From: Punica granatum
Taxonomy: Eukaryota > Streptophyta > Magnoliopsida > Myrtales > Lythraceae
Assembly (NCBI RefSeq): GCF_007655135.1
Contig: NC_045129.1
Coordinates: 33,481,122-33,545,121, forward strand
Direction of reading: 5' to 3'
DNA length: 64,000 bases
Positions within the stretch are counted from its first letter, which is position 1. Each line of letters begins with the position of its first letter. The notes beneath the pieces were generated by a model. That model saw only the letters and a list, made by a program, of their open reading frames with translations. It was not told the origin of the DNA and searched no databases. The translations under genes and the position numbers were made by a program. This document shows positions 1 through 13,397 of the stretch, piece by piece.

Positions 1-667
1 ATCTTGCTTATAGCAGAGGATCAATGAGCTTGAAGAAATTATACGAAGAAAGAACATGATAACCGCTAAGCTCAAGAAGGATATGGCCGTTCTTGAACAA
101 AAGGTAAGATATCTGATCTGAATATATATATTCCTTTACGATTCCAATCTCGCAATGAGAATTTATGTATATATAATCTTATATCGATCTGTTACCATGG
201 CATTGAAGGTTGTGCAACTCACGAGGCTTCGACGACCCTCCACTCAGAAAGAAGAATATGATGACTCCAACAGATTTCCTTTCCTGGCAGAGAACATCCT
301 CTATGATATGGATAGCACCACCAGCCCTTCCTCCTCTGATTCGGACGGTTCACCAGGAAGCCGCTCACAGCCCTCTACCACAAAACTTCCTGAAACCCCA
401 TCAGTGAAGGTCCATGCTTTCAGGAGAAAGGAGGATGCGGAATCCGAGAATGTCTCTAGCTTTTCAGTTAAACGAGTTGACGAGCCCACAGATGCTCGAC
501 CTGGGAGCCCTCTTAGAGAGATTTCAACCAATCAGAAGCCAGGCAAGAATGCTTCGATGAGGGCGAGGCAGTTGCATTTGGGCAGTGGAGATATGAAGAA
601 GAGGAGCAGGGCCAAACAAACTCATGGCGGATCCAAGGCTGTGACTCCTCGGCAGAGGTGGTCTTAG
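1..667 (+). CDS. 3' end of a coiled-coil protein gene (partial, unidentified)
   Basis: Two terminal exons are visible: 17..103 after an AG acceptor, and 209..667 ending in TAG. The join is in frame at phase 0. The first exon encodes a charged heptad-like stretch (RINELEEIIRRKNM then AKLKKDMAVLEQK) that looks like the end of a coiled coil. The last exon continues VVQLTRLRRPS and then becomes a Ser/Pro/Lys-rich, probably disordered tail with basic patches (MKKRSRAKQ) and a conserved-looking segment FLAENILYDMD. A coiled coil followed by a basic disordered tail is common in kinesins and other microtubule-associated proteins, but I do not recognise the family and assign no function. The gene starts before the window. 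The ATG of the longer open frame at 155 lies inside the intron and is not a real start. Confidence 0.6.
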
Positions 668-3476
668 GATACATCATAACGATAATAAGTTATTCTTAGA
701 TTTTATATATGGCGAAATTAGAGTTATCTGTCTTCGATCCACCAAATGTTCGAGATCAACTGAAGGTTGAACTTTTCGAAACCAAGAGAAATCTCTCCTT
801 ATTCGATATTTTTATATCTTCAAACTGGTCTGAATCAATACAAATCTTCTGCAGATGACAATTTCAATCACAAACCAGAATGCAGAAGAAGGAAACATAG
901 GAAAATGATGTCACAAAAAAAAAAAAAAACTCACTCATCTTTTGGGGTCCGGTCCCCTAACAGATGAGAGGCATCCAATCGGATGATTTTATACCGATCC
1001 AATTGTTGTCAAGTGAAGGTACTTTTGGGCGATAGAAGACGTGCTATTTCCTCCTAATTATTCTCCTAATCACCGGCACACTCACATTTTTTTAACATTC
1101 AAAAACTATTTATCGTATGTGAGAGCCCAAAAAAAACTATTTATCATATGAAAGTATTAGAACACGTTTTGGTATGCCAGGATAGAATGGAAAGGAATTG
1201 ATTGAGTTTTATAATGTGAAATACAATTTTATTAGAGAAAAATGATTTTCCTTTAGTTAAACTTGAAAATGTAGATTGTTTACACTTATTTTTCGTAATT
1301 CATAAAGATTGCCGGGTCGTGATGTGTAATTGGTTAATGCGATGATTTTCTCGGGTATTGGAAATATGCATCGGTTCGGATTTGAAGAGATAGGCCGCAA
1401 TTATGTGGGCCGAATCAATTTGGACGTCCAAATTCTTGACGATCAGGCCCAAGAGCCCATTTGGATTAAGCCCATACTGGAAGAGCTCATTATGGAAATC
1501 TATCATGGTGAATATATGGGTGTGTGGACGTAACTTTTGATTAGTGGGTGGGACCAATATTTGTATGGCAGACGAATATTATTCTTGGAGAGCGAGCACG
1601 TGATATTCTCGCCATATTCTAGTGTTATCTCACCCTATCTTTGATTTTAGGAAGTCAAATAAGTCGGATATTTTTTCGATATGATTTGATATTTTATCTT
1701 TTAGACAATTTAAGTATGTTAGATAGTTATTTCCTATTTGAATAATATATTGATCTTGATGTTATAGGCGTATCTATTTAGAGATACTTTCTAGAGTTTC
1801 ATTACATCGTCTTTATATAAGTGTCTTCGAGTTCGTTGTAATTCTCCGCACATCAAACAATCAAATCCGCACTTTTCATTCTATTTTTCGTTTATCGCAT
1901 TTTACTTTACCGCACTTTATCTTACCCGCACTTTCGTTTATTACACCTTTTAATTCCCGTAATTTTCCTTTCAACCGATTCTCCATAGATCGAAGCTACT
2001 TTTGTCTTTGGAGCTTCCGGGCTTTCAAGACGAGGATCGAAGTTTCTTCGGCAACACTTGCTGAGGCTACTCTAAGGATCTTGGGTACACTTATTTAAGT
2101 GAACCTTCTCTGTTTGCAACTCAATTCCCTGAGTTGATTTGGCCGAATATTAATTGAGCATGGTTACGAGCCGCTTTATTATTTTCGGACTCGTATTTGC
2201 GTTCATGCGTAGAAAATTAGTGGAGTATCCGACACGACTAAATCCCTGAGTCGTGTTATCATCTGAGATGCGAATAATTACTTGGATTTAAATCTAGCCG
2301 CCGATCAATTCTGCAGACATCTAGGCTGTGGTACGCGCTTTGCATCGATAGTGCCGGCTAGTGGTATGTCTCGAATCTTAGAATCGCTTCCTGGCATGCA
2401 TGGATCATCCCACGTGTTGCTAATTAGATGATCGTGCGATTTTGACGTGAATAAGATGAATATAATTAAAAAGATGGATTTATTTATCAAAATTTAAATT
2501 TATACATATATTTAGATATATGAACCTCAAATAATATATATCATACTTATAGAAAAGTTAGTTAAAATAATGGAATGAATAATAATTAAGTTTTCGAATG
2601 AAATATCATTCCATTGAGTTAAAGAAAAAAAAAATTTATTGACTGCTCTTTAAGTCATGAAAGAGACACAATAAAAAGAGTAATGGAGGGCATGAAAAAT
2701 ATCACTTCCATTCCATTCCTTTTCATTTTGATAATACTAAACGTAATTTAAGAAAATAATTAGACATAATTTAGGAGGATTTAGCGCATCTAGGGAAATA
2801 ATATGCTTGTAAGGCAAAAATGATATTTTTTTAAAAAAAAGACAAAAATGATATCCTTTTAAGGTAAGTTAGCCTAAGTTCTCCTTAATTTTGAGTCACC
2901 CTTTTCTCGTTTTGTACACGTAATCTAATTCAAGCCAAGCCAACCGTTGGAGGTTAATCTCAGACCATAGAGATAATCTTAAATGATTTCACAGCTCTTG
3001 CCTCACGGTGATGTTATAGAAAAGTTCAATTAGAGTGCTTCAATTTAAAACAATTACAACAATTATTCAATTAATAAATTCTCATTTCTTGTTTATTTTT
3101 CGGTGTATATCATAAATTCAAAAACCCAACGGCCCTGAAAAATGTAATACTAACCAAGTCGGCTCACTATCGTGATAAATTTTTTTCAATGTGATTTTTT
3201 CCATTCACATTTATTTTAATTTAATTAAGGTTTCCTGCCATCACAGATAAGCTCGCCAATTAGGTTTTACATTGCTCATGCTCATGAAGAGAAATTATTA
3301 ATTTTTTTTCCATTTAAAATTATTAACTATTGGCCCATTTCGTTTTCGCTCCTCTTTCTTCTTCTTCATCAACTTGGCTTCACGTTGCCAAAGCTCTGAC
3401 CTTTTCGCGAACGCTCTGTCTCTCTTACACGGCAACATCTCTCCGTGTCTCTCATAGCTTGAGATCCTTCCGTACA
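668..3476. other. intergenic region with AT-rich repeats
   Basis: No supported gene. It holds the 3' flank of the first gene, an A-run near 917-929, AT-rich DNA, and an LTR-like segment described separately. Weakly similar inverted segments at about 1150-1200 (a TTTTGGTATGCC-type end followed by GGAAAGGAATT) and about 2690-2750 could be the arms of an old foldback element, but they are too diverged to bound. The last 300 bases are the promoter and 5' leader of the next gene. Confidence 0.5.
1560..2300 (+). repeat. LTR-like fragment (possible solo LTR), boundaries unknown
   Basis: The segment reads like a plant LTR: a TATA-like TTTATATAAG near 1812, then a GTTCGTTGTAATTC and CGCACATC stretch and C/T-rich repeats of CCGCACTTT, with no coding potential. 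I could not find a terminal TG...CA pair with a 5-bp duplication, nor a second copy in the window. It is therefore only a candidate solo LTR or degraded retroelement piece. Confidence 0.3.
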
Positions 3477-6179
3477 ATGGACCCCACATCACCCAAACCC
3501 GCCGCCGTTGTCCTCTCCGTCGAATGCCTGCGCGGCAGCTGCACTGCAGACGAGTGGACCGGCGGTCTGCTCCAGACCGGCGACATCGTCGAGGAGCTCA
3601 CCGTCGGAAACTCCCCCTCCCTCAGGGCGCCATTCAAGAAGGGCGCCGCCGGGGTCCAGAAGGTCCTCCGCAGGTCGTACGAGAGGAATGAGACCTTCGT
3701 CCTCGTCCGGGTCCGTCGTGGTACCGGCAGGCCCGCTGAGTTGCAGGCCTGCATCGTGCCCGACGACTCGGCCGCTGCTGCAAAGAAGAAGAAGAAGAAG
3801 AAGAAGCAGTGCGAGCTTCGGGCAATCAGCGACCCGAATTACGCGTTCGGGTTCTACGATCGGACCGAGACCGACTGCCTCCGGCTACAAGGTCTGGCCT
3901 CCGTCCCTTGCATTCGTCGCAGAGTTATCGGTTTTTTGACTTTTCATTGATTTCGCATTGAACTCGGAACTGCGCTCTGTGTTCCTCTGTAAATCCACAC
4001 ACTTGATAAGCTCAACTGGGTATTAAGTAAACAGAGGACTTGCCACCATTGCCGTGGCTTTCCCAAACACGAAGCCTTTTCATGGAGCCCGAGAGTTGCT
4101 CGGTGTCGTTTCGCATAGCTTAGCAGCTTGTTTCAGAGCAAAAGCTGCTGGCCTTCTTGCGGATTCAGTTGCTGCGTAACATACGGGCAGAGAAGAAGTG
4201 TAGTCAATTATATGGATGTGTAAGGACTGAATCTGGGAAAATAAATTATGAAGAGACATTATTTATGCAACAGCCCAACCATGGGGACAAACAATCATTA
4301 AGAGGCTGCAATGGTTAATGTCGAGGGAGGACTCCAAAAATGTGATTTTTGTCTCTCTCTGGTTCTCTGTGTGAAAGCTATTTACTGAAGTTCACCTTCT
4401 TGATGGACTAAATCAAACTAGTGCCCAATTGATCATCCAGCCATTATCACGATTCACTTGTCATGGCTTGTAATTTCGGTTAAGTATTCAGAAACTTAGT
4501 TCTGATTCATCTTCATGATGTAGCGCACCGCATCTGTCAACTTTATCTGCCCGGGAAGTAAGTTTGACGATGAATGTTCATGTAATGTCATTTGCAAGAT
4601 TGTTTTTTCCACGTCTATGAGTTGTGGATAGCTTCCTTTTGGTAAATGGTCCTGCACTGCAGCTAATTATGGTTTCTTTTATCAGTTCACTTAATCTCTC
4701 TGTTACCGCCTTTCCGCTTTTGGATTCATGCTTGGTTTGGGTTTGAGCATTGAATATCTTAAATGATCATGCTCTAGTTTGCCTGGAACTTGTTTGCTAG
4801 TTTTCATAAGATGAACACTTTGGTTTCAAGACACTTAAAAACTGCTTATCAGCAGAATCTGAAAAACGCTGGGCTACAATAGACCAAGAGATGCCATGAC
4901 CTTTACTTGTCTGTAGTTTGTGCTGTTAGGTCTTTCCTTATCCATAATTTTTCGATTTTCAGCATCGAGGAATACTAGGATGCTGAATGAACTGTACAGC
5001 GCCCCTCTTCAGGATGGATACGTTTCATACAGCTGGGAGAGGAAGATGCAAGAGACGCTACTAGTTCCCAACTCGAGCTGCTTCCTCTGTATTCTTTTCC
5101 TCCTGCAAGGTTCTGATCAAGATGCTTCTCCTTGTGATAACGACTTGGAGAATACTCTTTCTAGGGCAAATGGGTGGCTCCAGGCATCCCAGGCTTCTGG
5201 AGTCCCGCTTGTTTTCATGAACATCCAGACTGAGTCCCTTCTCACCAAGGTAAGATCCCAACCGCTTGTCAATCACTGCAGATTCTTACTCAAACCTGGT
5301 CTAAAAGAAGATTCTTTTATCGAGATCAATCACAACCTTTACTTGCCACGAGATCATCGTACTTGTCTTTATAGTTCTTGGAAATATGTGACTGATCATA
5401 TTCTTAGTTGCAGATCTCGGGGGGAGCAGCTTCATCCAAAGTAAATTCTGGGTCATTGTCTGATATGTCTAATATTGCCACCACGAGTCTCTATGGCTTC
5501 GAGGACTATCATGGCGTCGATATTGGTGTCGCGAGGGCTGTTCGTCTCTGGCATGCTCCGTTGGGTGGAGAGTTTGTCATAGAGATCAAAATTAAGGACT
5601 GCGACATAAAGCTCGGTTTCGCCCTAAGCCGCATGGAAGAGGTGTGCTTCTCCTAACTAGTTATTCTTCTGAACTCTCGCATCAATTTAAAGTAGATTAA
5701 CATGGGTTGCTGTTGTGACTTCTCAGGGGTTCATCTACATTTCATCGGTTGATGAAGATGAAGACACACCCTCAACCCGCTCCGGCCTTAGCCATCTTTA
5801 CAGGGAAGCCAAGAGCTCCGCTAGGCTTCTGGTCATCTCGAGAATATCGAACCAGAAGGTTCATCCGTGGTTAGTCTCCTCGACCGGGGCAATCAGATGT
5901 TATGATACAATCTCGCTCAGCCACAAGCTTTCCTTGCATCGACGTGCGAAGGTGCCGATCATAGTCCACCTCTTCTCGTGGGACAAGGAACGTGGAGGGA
6001 GCTCAAGCTCGAGTCTCAAGACAAACCTGTCTCGTCCCCTCAATTCTACAGAGCCTGACATCTCGTTGGCTCGAGACCAGGACGAGTATCAGGTTCTTCA
6101 AGCGATCCCTAGCCTTCAGAGAGATGCCGCAGCGGAGCTTTCATTTCGGTTTCGTGATTTTTCGATTCCCGATATCTAG
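3477..6179 (+). CDS. plant-specific conserved protein of unknown function (4 exons)
   Basis: Proposed exons are 3477..3891, 4963..5249, 5414..5641 and 5727..6179, giving 460 residues. All introns are GT-AG and every join keeps frame. The protein starts MDPTSPKPAAVVLSVECL. Exon 1 ends with a lysine run of eight AAG codons followed by an acidic/aromatic segment (DPNYAFGFYDRTETDC). Later segments are DGYVSYSWERKM, LYGFEDYHGVDIGVARAVRLW, LGFALSRMEEGFIYISSV, SNQKVHPWLVSSTGAIRCYDT and SLHRRAKVPIIVHLF. The middle part (EIKIKDCDIKLGFALSR then GFIYISSV) resembles the strand-loop pattern of a PDZ-like fold, which is inference only. I see no signal peptide or membrane segment from the chosen start. An in-frame upstream ATG at 3330 would add 49 Ser/Leu-rich residues that could be an organellar presequence. 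The family is conserved in plants as far as I recall; its function is unknown to me. Confidence 0.75.
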
Positions 6180-6298
6180 TAATGAGATAGTTTCAATTGT
6201 GATCACATGATTATATAATTGTAAAGAGGGGTGAATCAATGCACATAGTTAGATGCTTCTTTGATTGTAAATACGTAGGTGAAAGATTATAAAATAAA

Positions 6299-7000
6299 AG
6301 ATAAATTGCATTGATGGTCCAAAATGTTTTACAAATGTTTCATTATGGTTCAAAAAGTTTTTTTCGCTATATGATGATATAAAATGTTTCAAAGTTGTTT
6401 CATGATAGTACAAACCGTCAATTGGCCTTAACGCCGTTAATATTTTGTTGACTTGGCGCATCCTATATGTCACTTTTGTTACGTGGAACCAATCATAGTG
6501 TGCCAAGTCATTTAAGAGAAAATAAAATATAAAAAGTCCAAAAAAATACAAAAAATAAAAAAAACAAAAAGTGTAAAAATTTAGAAAAAAATAAAAAAAT
6601 ATTTTAAAATTGTGAAAATTATTTTTAAAAATTAAAAAAAATTAATTTTTTTAAAATTTTAAAAATAAATTTAAAAATTTTTATCAAATTTTTTAATTTA
6701 ATTTAAAATTAAATTTGTTTAAAATTATTTTTAAAAGTTTTTAAAATTTAAATTTTAGTTTTTAAAAGTTTTAAAATTTTTAAATATTTAGAATTATTTT
6801 AAAATTTTCGACCACTTCAGCAAGGAGGTGACACGTAGTAGCCAAGTCAACGTCGGCTTGACGGCGTCAAGCTTGAGTTGACGGTTTGTACCATCATGAA
6901 ATAACTTTGAAACATTTTGTACCATCATGTAGCGAAAAAAACTTTTTTGATCATAATAAAATATTTGTAAAACATTTTGGACCACCAGTACAATTTATCC
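6299..7000. mobile_element. non-autonomous MULE-type foldback element with 9-bp TSD
   Basis: Long terminal inverted repeats of about 160 bp (6299-6457 and 6841-7000) begin (A/G)GATAAATTG and share GGTCCAAAATGTTTTACAAA, the GTTTTTTTCGCTA block and GTACAAACCGTCAA. A perfect 9-bp direct repeat, TAAAATAAA, flanks the element at 6290-6298 and 7001-7009. Nine-bp duplications with long TIRs are typical of Mutator-like elements. The interior (about 6540-6800) is extremely A/T-rich and non-coding, so the element cannot move by itself. It lies between the unknown protein gene and the WD40 gene. Confidence 0.85.
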
Positions 7001-7526
7001 TAAAATAAATGGTGAATATTCAGTCTTCCATGTTGAACATCCTCTTACCGATTCGATTTCAAGTCGAACCAAATTCATATTCTTGATTGTTTGCCGGCTG
7101 ATTGGGCCTGTTGTTACAGACTCTCGCTTGGAATCAGCTCGAACAATCTCGTTTGGGATGAAATTGAGCGAAATTGAAACATATAAAGCAGACCATCAGT
7201 TTGTTTGATGCAGTTTGGCACTGCATTCCATGCGGAAGAACTTTGCTTGCGATCGACATCCACCGGAAGCCTCATGGCTAATAGCCGAGATGACGCCAAA
7301 ACACGTTGTGGTTTCACCGGAAATTCTACGTTAGATGGGAAGAACGGTTAATGGGCTCAGGGAACTTGAGCCCTCGCGGTAATGGGCCTTATTTTTTATT
7401 TAGCCCATTTATTGTCGGCCCAGTATTAGCCCATTTGGGACTTGGGAGCTGCAAAGGCGGGAAAGCCATGGCGGGTTTCAGATGCAGACGCAGACACACA
7501 GTCGACAGAGGAAGGAAGAAACGGTA
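7001..7526. other. promoter and 5' leader region of the WD40 gene
   Basis: After the foldback element's target duplication there is about 500 bp of unique-looking sequence with no recognisable gene. It ends in the purine-rich leader GAGGAAGGAAGAAACGGTA just before the ATG at 7527. Confidence 0.5.
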
Positions 7527-10500
7527 ATGGAGAAATTCTTAGTTCCGGCGGAGCCTTCAGTCGAACCTCCTAAACCCGTCAAAAGGTGAGAGTCTTAACG
7601 CAATGCTCCTCCATTTCCCAATTCATCTGATTCTGCTAGTTTTTGGGAATGTTTAATTCTTCCCTCTCGTTTCTAATTTTGATTCCAAGGCGTCGGTGGA
7701 AGAGGAGCATGGTCGAATTGAACGGCCGGTTCGAGCCGAAATACCGCCATGACATGGCGGGTTTGCTGATGCAGTCCTACACTGAGGTGACGCTCTCAGT
7801 TTCCCCCAGCAGAGCTGTCTGATTCCATGTATCCACTTTTCTCTAGTCGATTTTCGGTCATCCAATGTCTTGTTCTAATTTTGGTTATTGGAATTTGCGT
7901 CTACTTGTGAAGATCGGAGCTTTCCCTCATTTGTACCACATCGACGGAATGCCCTGTGAGACCCATGTCGGGATACTTGCTCTTCTCTTCTAGAAGTAAT
8001 CTTCTTGTATATGCTGTTAGCATTCTCTTTCTGGGGTTGAGTAGAAGGCAATTTGCTTTTGCAGGTGAACCGAATCAGTAACTTTCCACTAACGGAATCG
8101 TCCAAGTAACCATTCACTTTCTTATATTTTGCTCAATGTTCATGATTCATTGGTAGAGATGCACCTTTTTTTTTTTACTATTATTATTCGTAATGAGACT
8201 GTCCTAGTTGTTGATCCTGACTTGTTTCAGACATGATATCTCTGGGCTGGAGTTTGACAATAAGGTAATTGCTATGAAAATACCAAATAGTTTTAAGAAA
8301 GTGATTTTGTTTGTTGCTCAACGTAGGCCTGCTATCCTCTTATATGAACTAAAATTCTGCAATTACTTAATTTCTTACTTGTATTATCCACAAGACCCAA
8401 TCTGAAAGAGTTGCTTTTATGTTTGGTTATATGTGCGAACTTTCAGGGCTATTACTTGGCTGCGGTAACAAGATCGGGCTGCTTAACAATTCACGACTTC
8501 GAAGCACTCTATTGCCAGAGTAGTAACACATCATCACAATGTAAGCATTTGCACTAATTTGAGCATGTTATGTCTCATTACATCTTTTGATCGTGATGTA
8601 ATTTGGGCTTATCCATTTGACTTGCTAGGAAACCTTACTACTTTTTTTTCTTGCTTGATTGACTTTCTTTCATAGGTCCAGCTGAAATCGAGAGTAAAAA
8701 TGTTATGCATCTTTCTTTACACAAACGACTTGATGTCGTCCGGTGGAATATCTCTAACCAAGACGAGGTTGAAGCCTATTCAGTATTCACTTATTGCATG
8801 TCCATGTATAGTTACTTAAAGCATTTAGACGACTAAAAGATGAATATGAAGATGAACACAGATTAGAGATATCATCTCATCTTTTTATACATGGAAAAGT
8901 TTGTGTTAGCATTGGCGGTGTAACCTATGGTTAGTTAAAGACTAGTCTGTTCTGGTTATTTTATTTATATATGAGATGAAATTGTGCGTTTTGAAAGTGT
9001 CTTGGAACTTATTATTTTTTTAGTGCTTATGGTGTAGGAACTTCAAATTATACTGCTCGAGTTTCTTGCTGTCAAGATAGGAAAATGATGTAAACAACTT
9101 TATTTTCTTTACTTCCTATGGTACTATATCCATTGGATGACATATCGCAGATTGCTTGTGCTTCCATCAGAAGTGGCGAAGTACTTGTGTTTGATATTGG
9201 GTATGTCTCTTCTGAGCCAATCGAGGTGAGCAATTCGCCATTTTGATATCACATGCTTCTGTCATAGTCATCCTTTCTTTTTTAAGTACACTTAATCTGC
9301 TGAAGATTATATGATTCTGATTATGAGCCGCTCAGATTTTAAGAGCAAGGCACACCGTCACAATTCATGGGTCAGAGAAGAACAGAGGTTTCTCCGACAT
9401 TTCCTTTACTTCAGATGGTAGCTCAAGGTAGGAATGGCAAATTGCCTTGAGAGAAGTAGTTTAATACTTGGAAGAGTTGAGAGCTCTAAAGTGACCAAGC
9501 ATTTACTAGTGGGTTTGATCTTGTTATTAATATTATTTTTTTTCCATTATTTGGGTCTTCATTTCTGTTAGGGTATTCGCTTCGGACACACAAGGTTGCA
9601 TCAATGTATGGGATAGAAGGGCAAGCGCCTTTCCATATCTTCAGCTAACGACTAATTCCCATGATTTCCTCAGTAGCATCCAGTTAAACCTTGAAAATCA
9701 GGTATATCTCAAACAATTCTCATCAGGTTTATCTATTGCTATGTCTATTTTTTTTCCATTAAAAATGCTTTTTATCTATACTTCCTTTGAAGACCATCTT
9801 TGGAGCTGGTATGCATGGGAATATCTATATGTGGGATCTCCGTGGAGGAAGAACATCTGTTGGTTTTCAAAGTCAAAGAGAGGTGCCTTCAACAGCACGG
9901 TTGTGAATTTCTCTGATTGTTGCATTTGGATCAGCTAATTTCATGCTCATACATTTCATGTTTTTCCAATTTCAGGCATCCAATTCACCTTTTACCGCCT
10001 TAAGGTTGGCATCAGCGCTGGAGAAAATAGGGTCTCTGAAGGTAATATTGTGGATCCACTTCTGTTTTGCAGTTTTTTTGTTCATATAAAATTGTCAATG
10101 ATCAGTCGGAGATACTGTAGCTTCATGAGTCTTAGATTTTGGAATGCATGGAAACGACCTCAGCTCCTCTCAATTTTCCAGAAGTAGCGTTATCGTTCTT
10201 GCACCCAAAGGGCAGCATTCTACTTTCTCACAAGTTGATTGACTTCAACTCGTGCAGGCACAATCAGAGATTGTTCCAAGCAAAATACAGTCGATTGGTC
10301 TCGATCCTTCTTGCCCGTATCAATTGGCTTTCCACCTTGATGATGGTTGGTAAGTTTGGTGCATGACTATTTGGTGGGCCAGCCTCAATATTTTCAAATT
10401 TGGTCATCTGCCCATTAGTTTGTATCACTTGGACCTGTTAGGATGAATTTGATTAAATTGTTCATTCTTGGGCATGCAGGTCTGGTGTTCTCAATATATA

Positions 10501-11346
10501 CAACCTTTGTGTGACTCATCTTCATTGTCCTCCTCCCCCGTGGCTGTAAGAAAAATAAAACTACGATTGTAATTATGAAGACCCAATTATTTTAATGAAC
10601 TAATTTGGTTTTTGCATTGGGAGCTTTGATTCAGGAACTGTGAGAGTGCCAACTCAACAATTTCTCTATATGACTGGAGGAAGGGATCTTGGCTTCCAAC
10701 ATATTCGGTGAGATATAAACACTGTCAAAGTGTTGTATCTGATTGGAAATCTTATTCCTTTAGATGGACATTTTCTTTGGGGTAAATGTTTAATCGTCGT
10801 ATTGCCACCCAGATTTACATGGTGGGATCGGCAACTGAAAATGCAATTTATCTTTTGGATTTTTTCCCGGATGCCACTTCCCCGAGTCATGTAGACTATG
10901 AGTAAGAAATTCTATCTCTTGTTATTCACATTCTTGGTTTATTATAAGAGTGATATTTAATTTTGGGTTACCTCATTGTCTATGGTTCTTAGTGAGGATA
11001 CAGGTGGCTCTAGAGTCAAACAGAACAGGTTCATAGCTTTGTCGGAGGGGGTTACTTCATGTGCCGCTCATCCGCTCAACGGGACCATCATAGCGGGAAC
11101 AAAGGTCTGTGGCTGCAACTTCCTGTATGCAACTCTAAATAGAAAAGATGGGAAAATGCTAAAAGCGAAACGGAGTTTACTTCATAGACTACTGGGAGTG
11201 GTGATATTCACCTAGGCCTAGAGCATAGTTCTGTGTCGGTGAAGTATGAAAAATTGGAACTCATTTCTGACCACACTTATGTATGGGGTTGGCTGTTTCA
11301 GAATGCGTCTCTGCTGGTGCTATCTCAAAGGCATGATCGGTGCTGA
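7527..11346 (+). CDS. WD40-repeat (transducin-like) protein, 17 exons
   Basis: Exons: 7527..7585, 7690..7786, 8065..8105, 8231..8264, 8447..8540, 8676..8767, 9151..9225, 9336..9427, 9572..9701, 9793..9882, 9976..10041, 10258..10349, 10480..10545, 10635..10707, 10813..10901, 10993..11104 and 11302..11346. They give 448 residues with every GT-AG join in frame. The N-terminus is basic (RRRWKRSMVELNGRF). WD-type blades follow: GYYLAAVTRSGCLTIHDFE, IACASIRSGEVLVFDI, VFASDTQGCINVWDRRAS, TIFGAGMHGNIYMWDLRGG, SGVLNIYNL, STISLYDWRKG and a last GTIIAGTKNASLLVL. The WD dipeptides in INVWDRR and IYMWDLR are the clearest. WD40 proteins are beta-propeller scaffolds, often substrate receptors of CUL4-DDB1 ligases; which partner this one binds cannot be told. 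Intron phases vary as in a normal plant gene and no lesions were seen. The exact use of exons 11 and 12 is the least certain part. Confidence 0.82.
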
Positions 11347-12101
11347 CAACATTTGTGGAAGGCGAAGTGTTATGCTGCAAACGAAATTTTTATACTCGAA
11401 GCAAAACATATCCTACATTTATAGAAGACAGGCGTAAAACCTTGATCGAGATTCATTCAATTGTAATGGACTCATGTTCCATATACAAATTGTATAATGT
11501 GATTGGGAAGTTTAGGTATCAAGGGCATTCTTATTGCTTATGCTCTAGTAAATTTGAGCTGTAAATTGATGATCAAAGACATTGTCACACCCTTCATTCA
11601 AGAAATATCTTCTGATGAAGAACTCGAATTGCATTGGAAAGACATACACAGGTGCCATTTTCGTACCTTTCAAAGGAAATATCATTCTGTTTTGGGATAA
11701 AGACAAGCTTCCAATGTCACTTGCAAGTAGCTGCAATCCGATTTTGCATAGAGGCAATAGTTCAATAGTTGTTATGCAATTTGTCAGTAGAAATGACAAA
11801 ACCAACATATTACCATCGCCAGGCAGAGCAGGAAAGACAACCTTAGCTCAGATCATTGTACAAACAAGGGCAGAATCATTATGCATTTCAAACAAAGCTC
11901 CGGAGCAAAATCAAGATTTTCATAGCAGCTCATGATATGAAAGTGTAGTTATCGTAAATCGTGATCTTTCATCAAAGATTCAATCAGTAGAAGAGGACTT
12001 ATCAATCTAGAGCACATTGGCAAGGACACAATCCATTGATTCAAATTCCACAGCTCTACAACTTCATTTCTAAAATTACATCAAAACCAAGAGAACTGAA
12101 C
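11347..12101. other. intergenic spacer between convergent genes
   Basis: It contains the 3' flanks of the WD40 gene (plus strand) and the histone H3 gene (minus strand). Open frames here, such as 11582..11935, have no family signature and overlap on both strands, so I treat them as chance. Confidence 0.6.
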
Positions 12102-12863
<762 letters not shown>

Positions 12864-12939
12864 CTAATTGCAGAACCTAATGCCGACATCGGATTCGGCC
12901 ATTCCCCGGTAAAAGAATAATTGAACAAACACTTAATAA

Positions 12940-13252
12940 GACGGTATTTAACTACCGTTTGATTTCGTAATCTGATTTTAAGATTTTAACTCTAACTTTA
13001 ATTCTCATCACTACACAACAAATATCAACAATACAATTATTACTTTTTTTATTTTTCATCAATTTTTTTAATCATTCAATTTAATTTTTAATAAGAAATT
13101 CTCTCAACTATTCATTACTTTTTCTACAATTTAACAATACAATCATTACTTTTTTCAACTATTTATTACTTTTTCACAAATTTTCTCATAATTTAACATC
13201 ACAATTATTACAAACTAATTAAAATCAAAACTCAATTAATTCAATTCTAAAA
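12940..13252. repeat. AT-rich MITE-like sequence, probably interrupted by the MULE
   Basis: This stretch shares phrases such as TTTAACAATACAATCATTAC and CTCAACTATTCATTAC with the foldback element at 36899-37230. Its left end (CTACCGTTTGATTTCG) resembles a TGTTTGG-type terminus. Joining its right edge across the MULE to the sequence after 36569 gives CTAAAACCAAACACACTATA, which looks like the missing other terminus. I infer an old MITE that later received the MULE. Confidence 0.45.
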
Positions 13253-13397
13253 GAGTAAATTGACAAATGGGTCCCTCACAGATTAGATGTACATCAAATT
13301 TACCTCGAGAAAATTTTTTACATCAGTTTATACCTTCACTTTATAATTTTACATCACATTCAACCTTCTGTCCACTTCCGTCCAATTCCGTCCAAAT
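13253..13397 (+). repeat. left terminal inverted repeat of the MULE
   Basis: Pairs with 36436-36560 in inverted orientation. Just inside it (13400-13485) is a second, inverted half-copy ending GACTAATTTGTCAATTCA, so the left end itself can fold into a hairpin. Confidence 0.7.

Noticed and set aside
10139..10257. Extra exon in the WD40 gene (MECMETTSAPLNFPEV frame)
   Set aside because: No acceptor with the right phase; joining 10041 to 10258 keeps frame without it.
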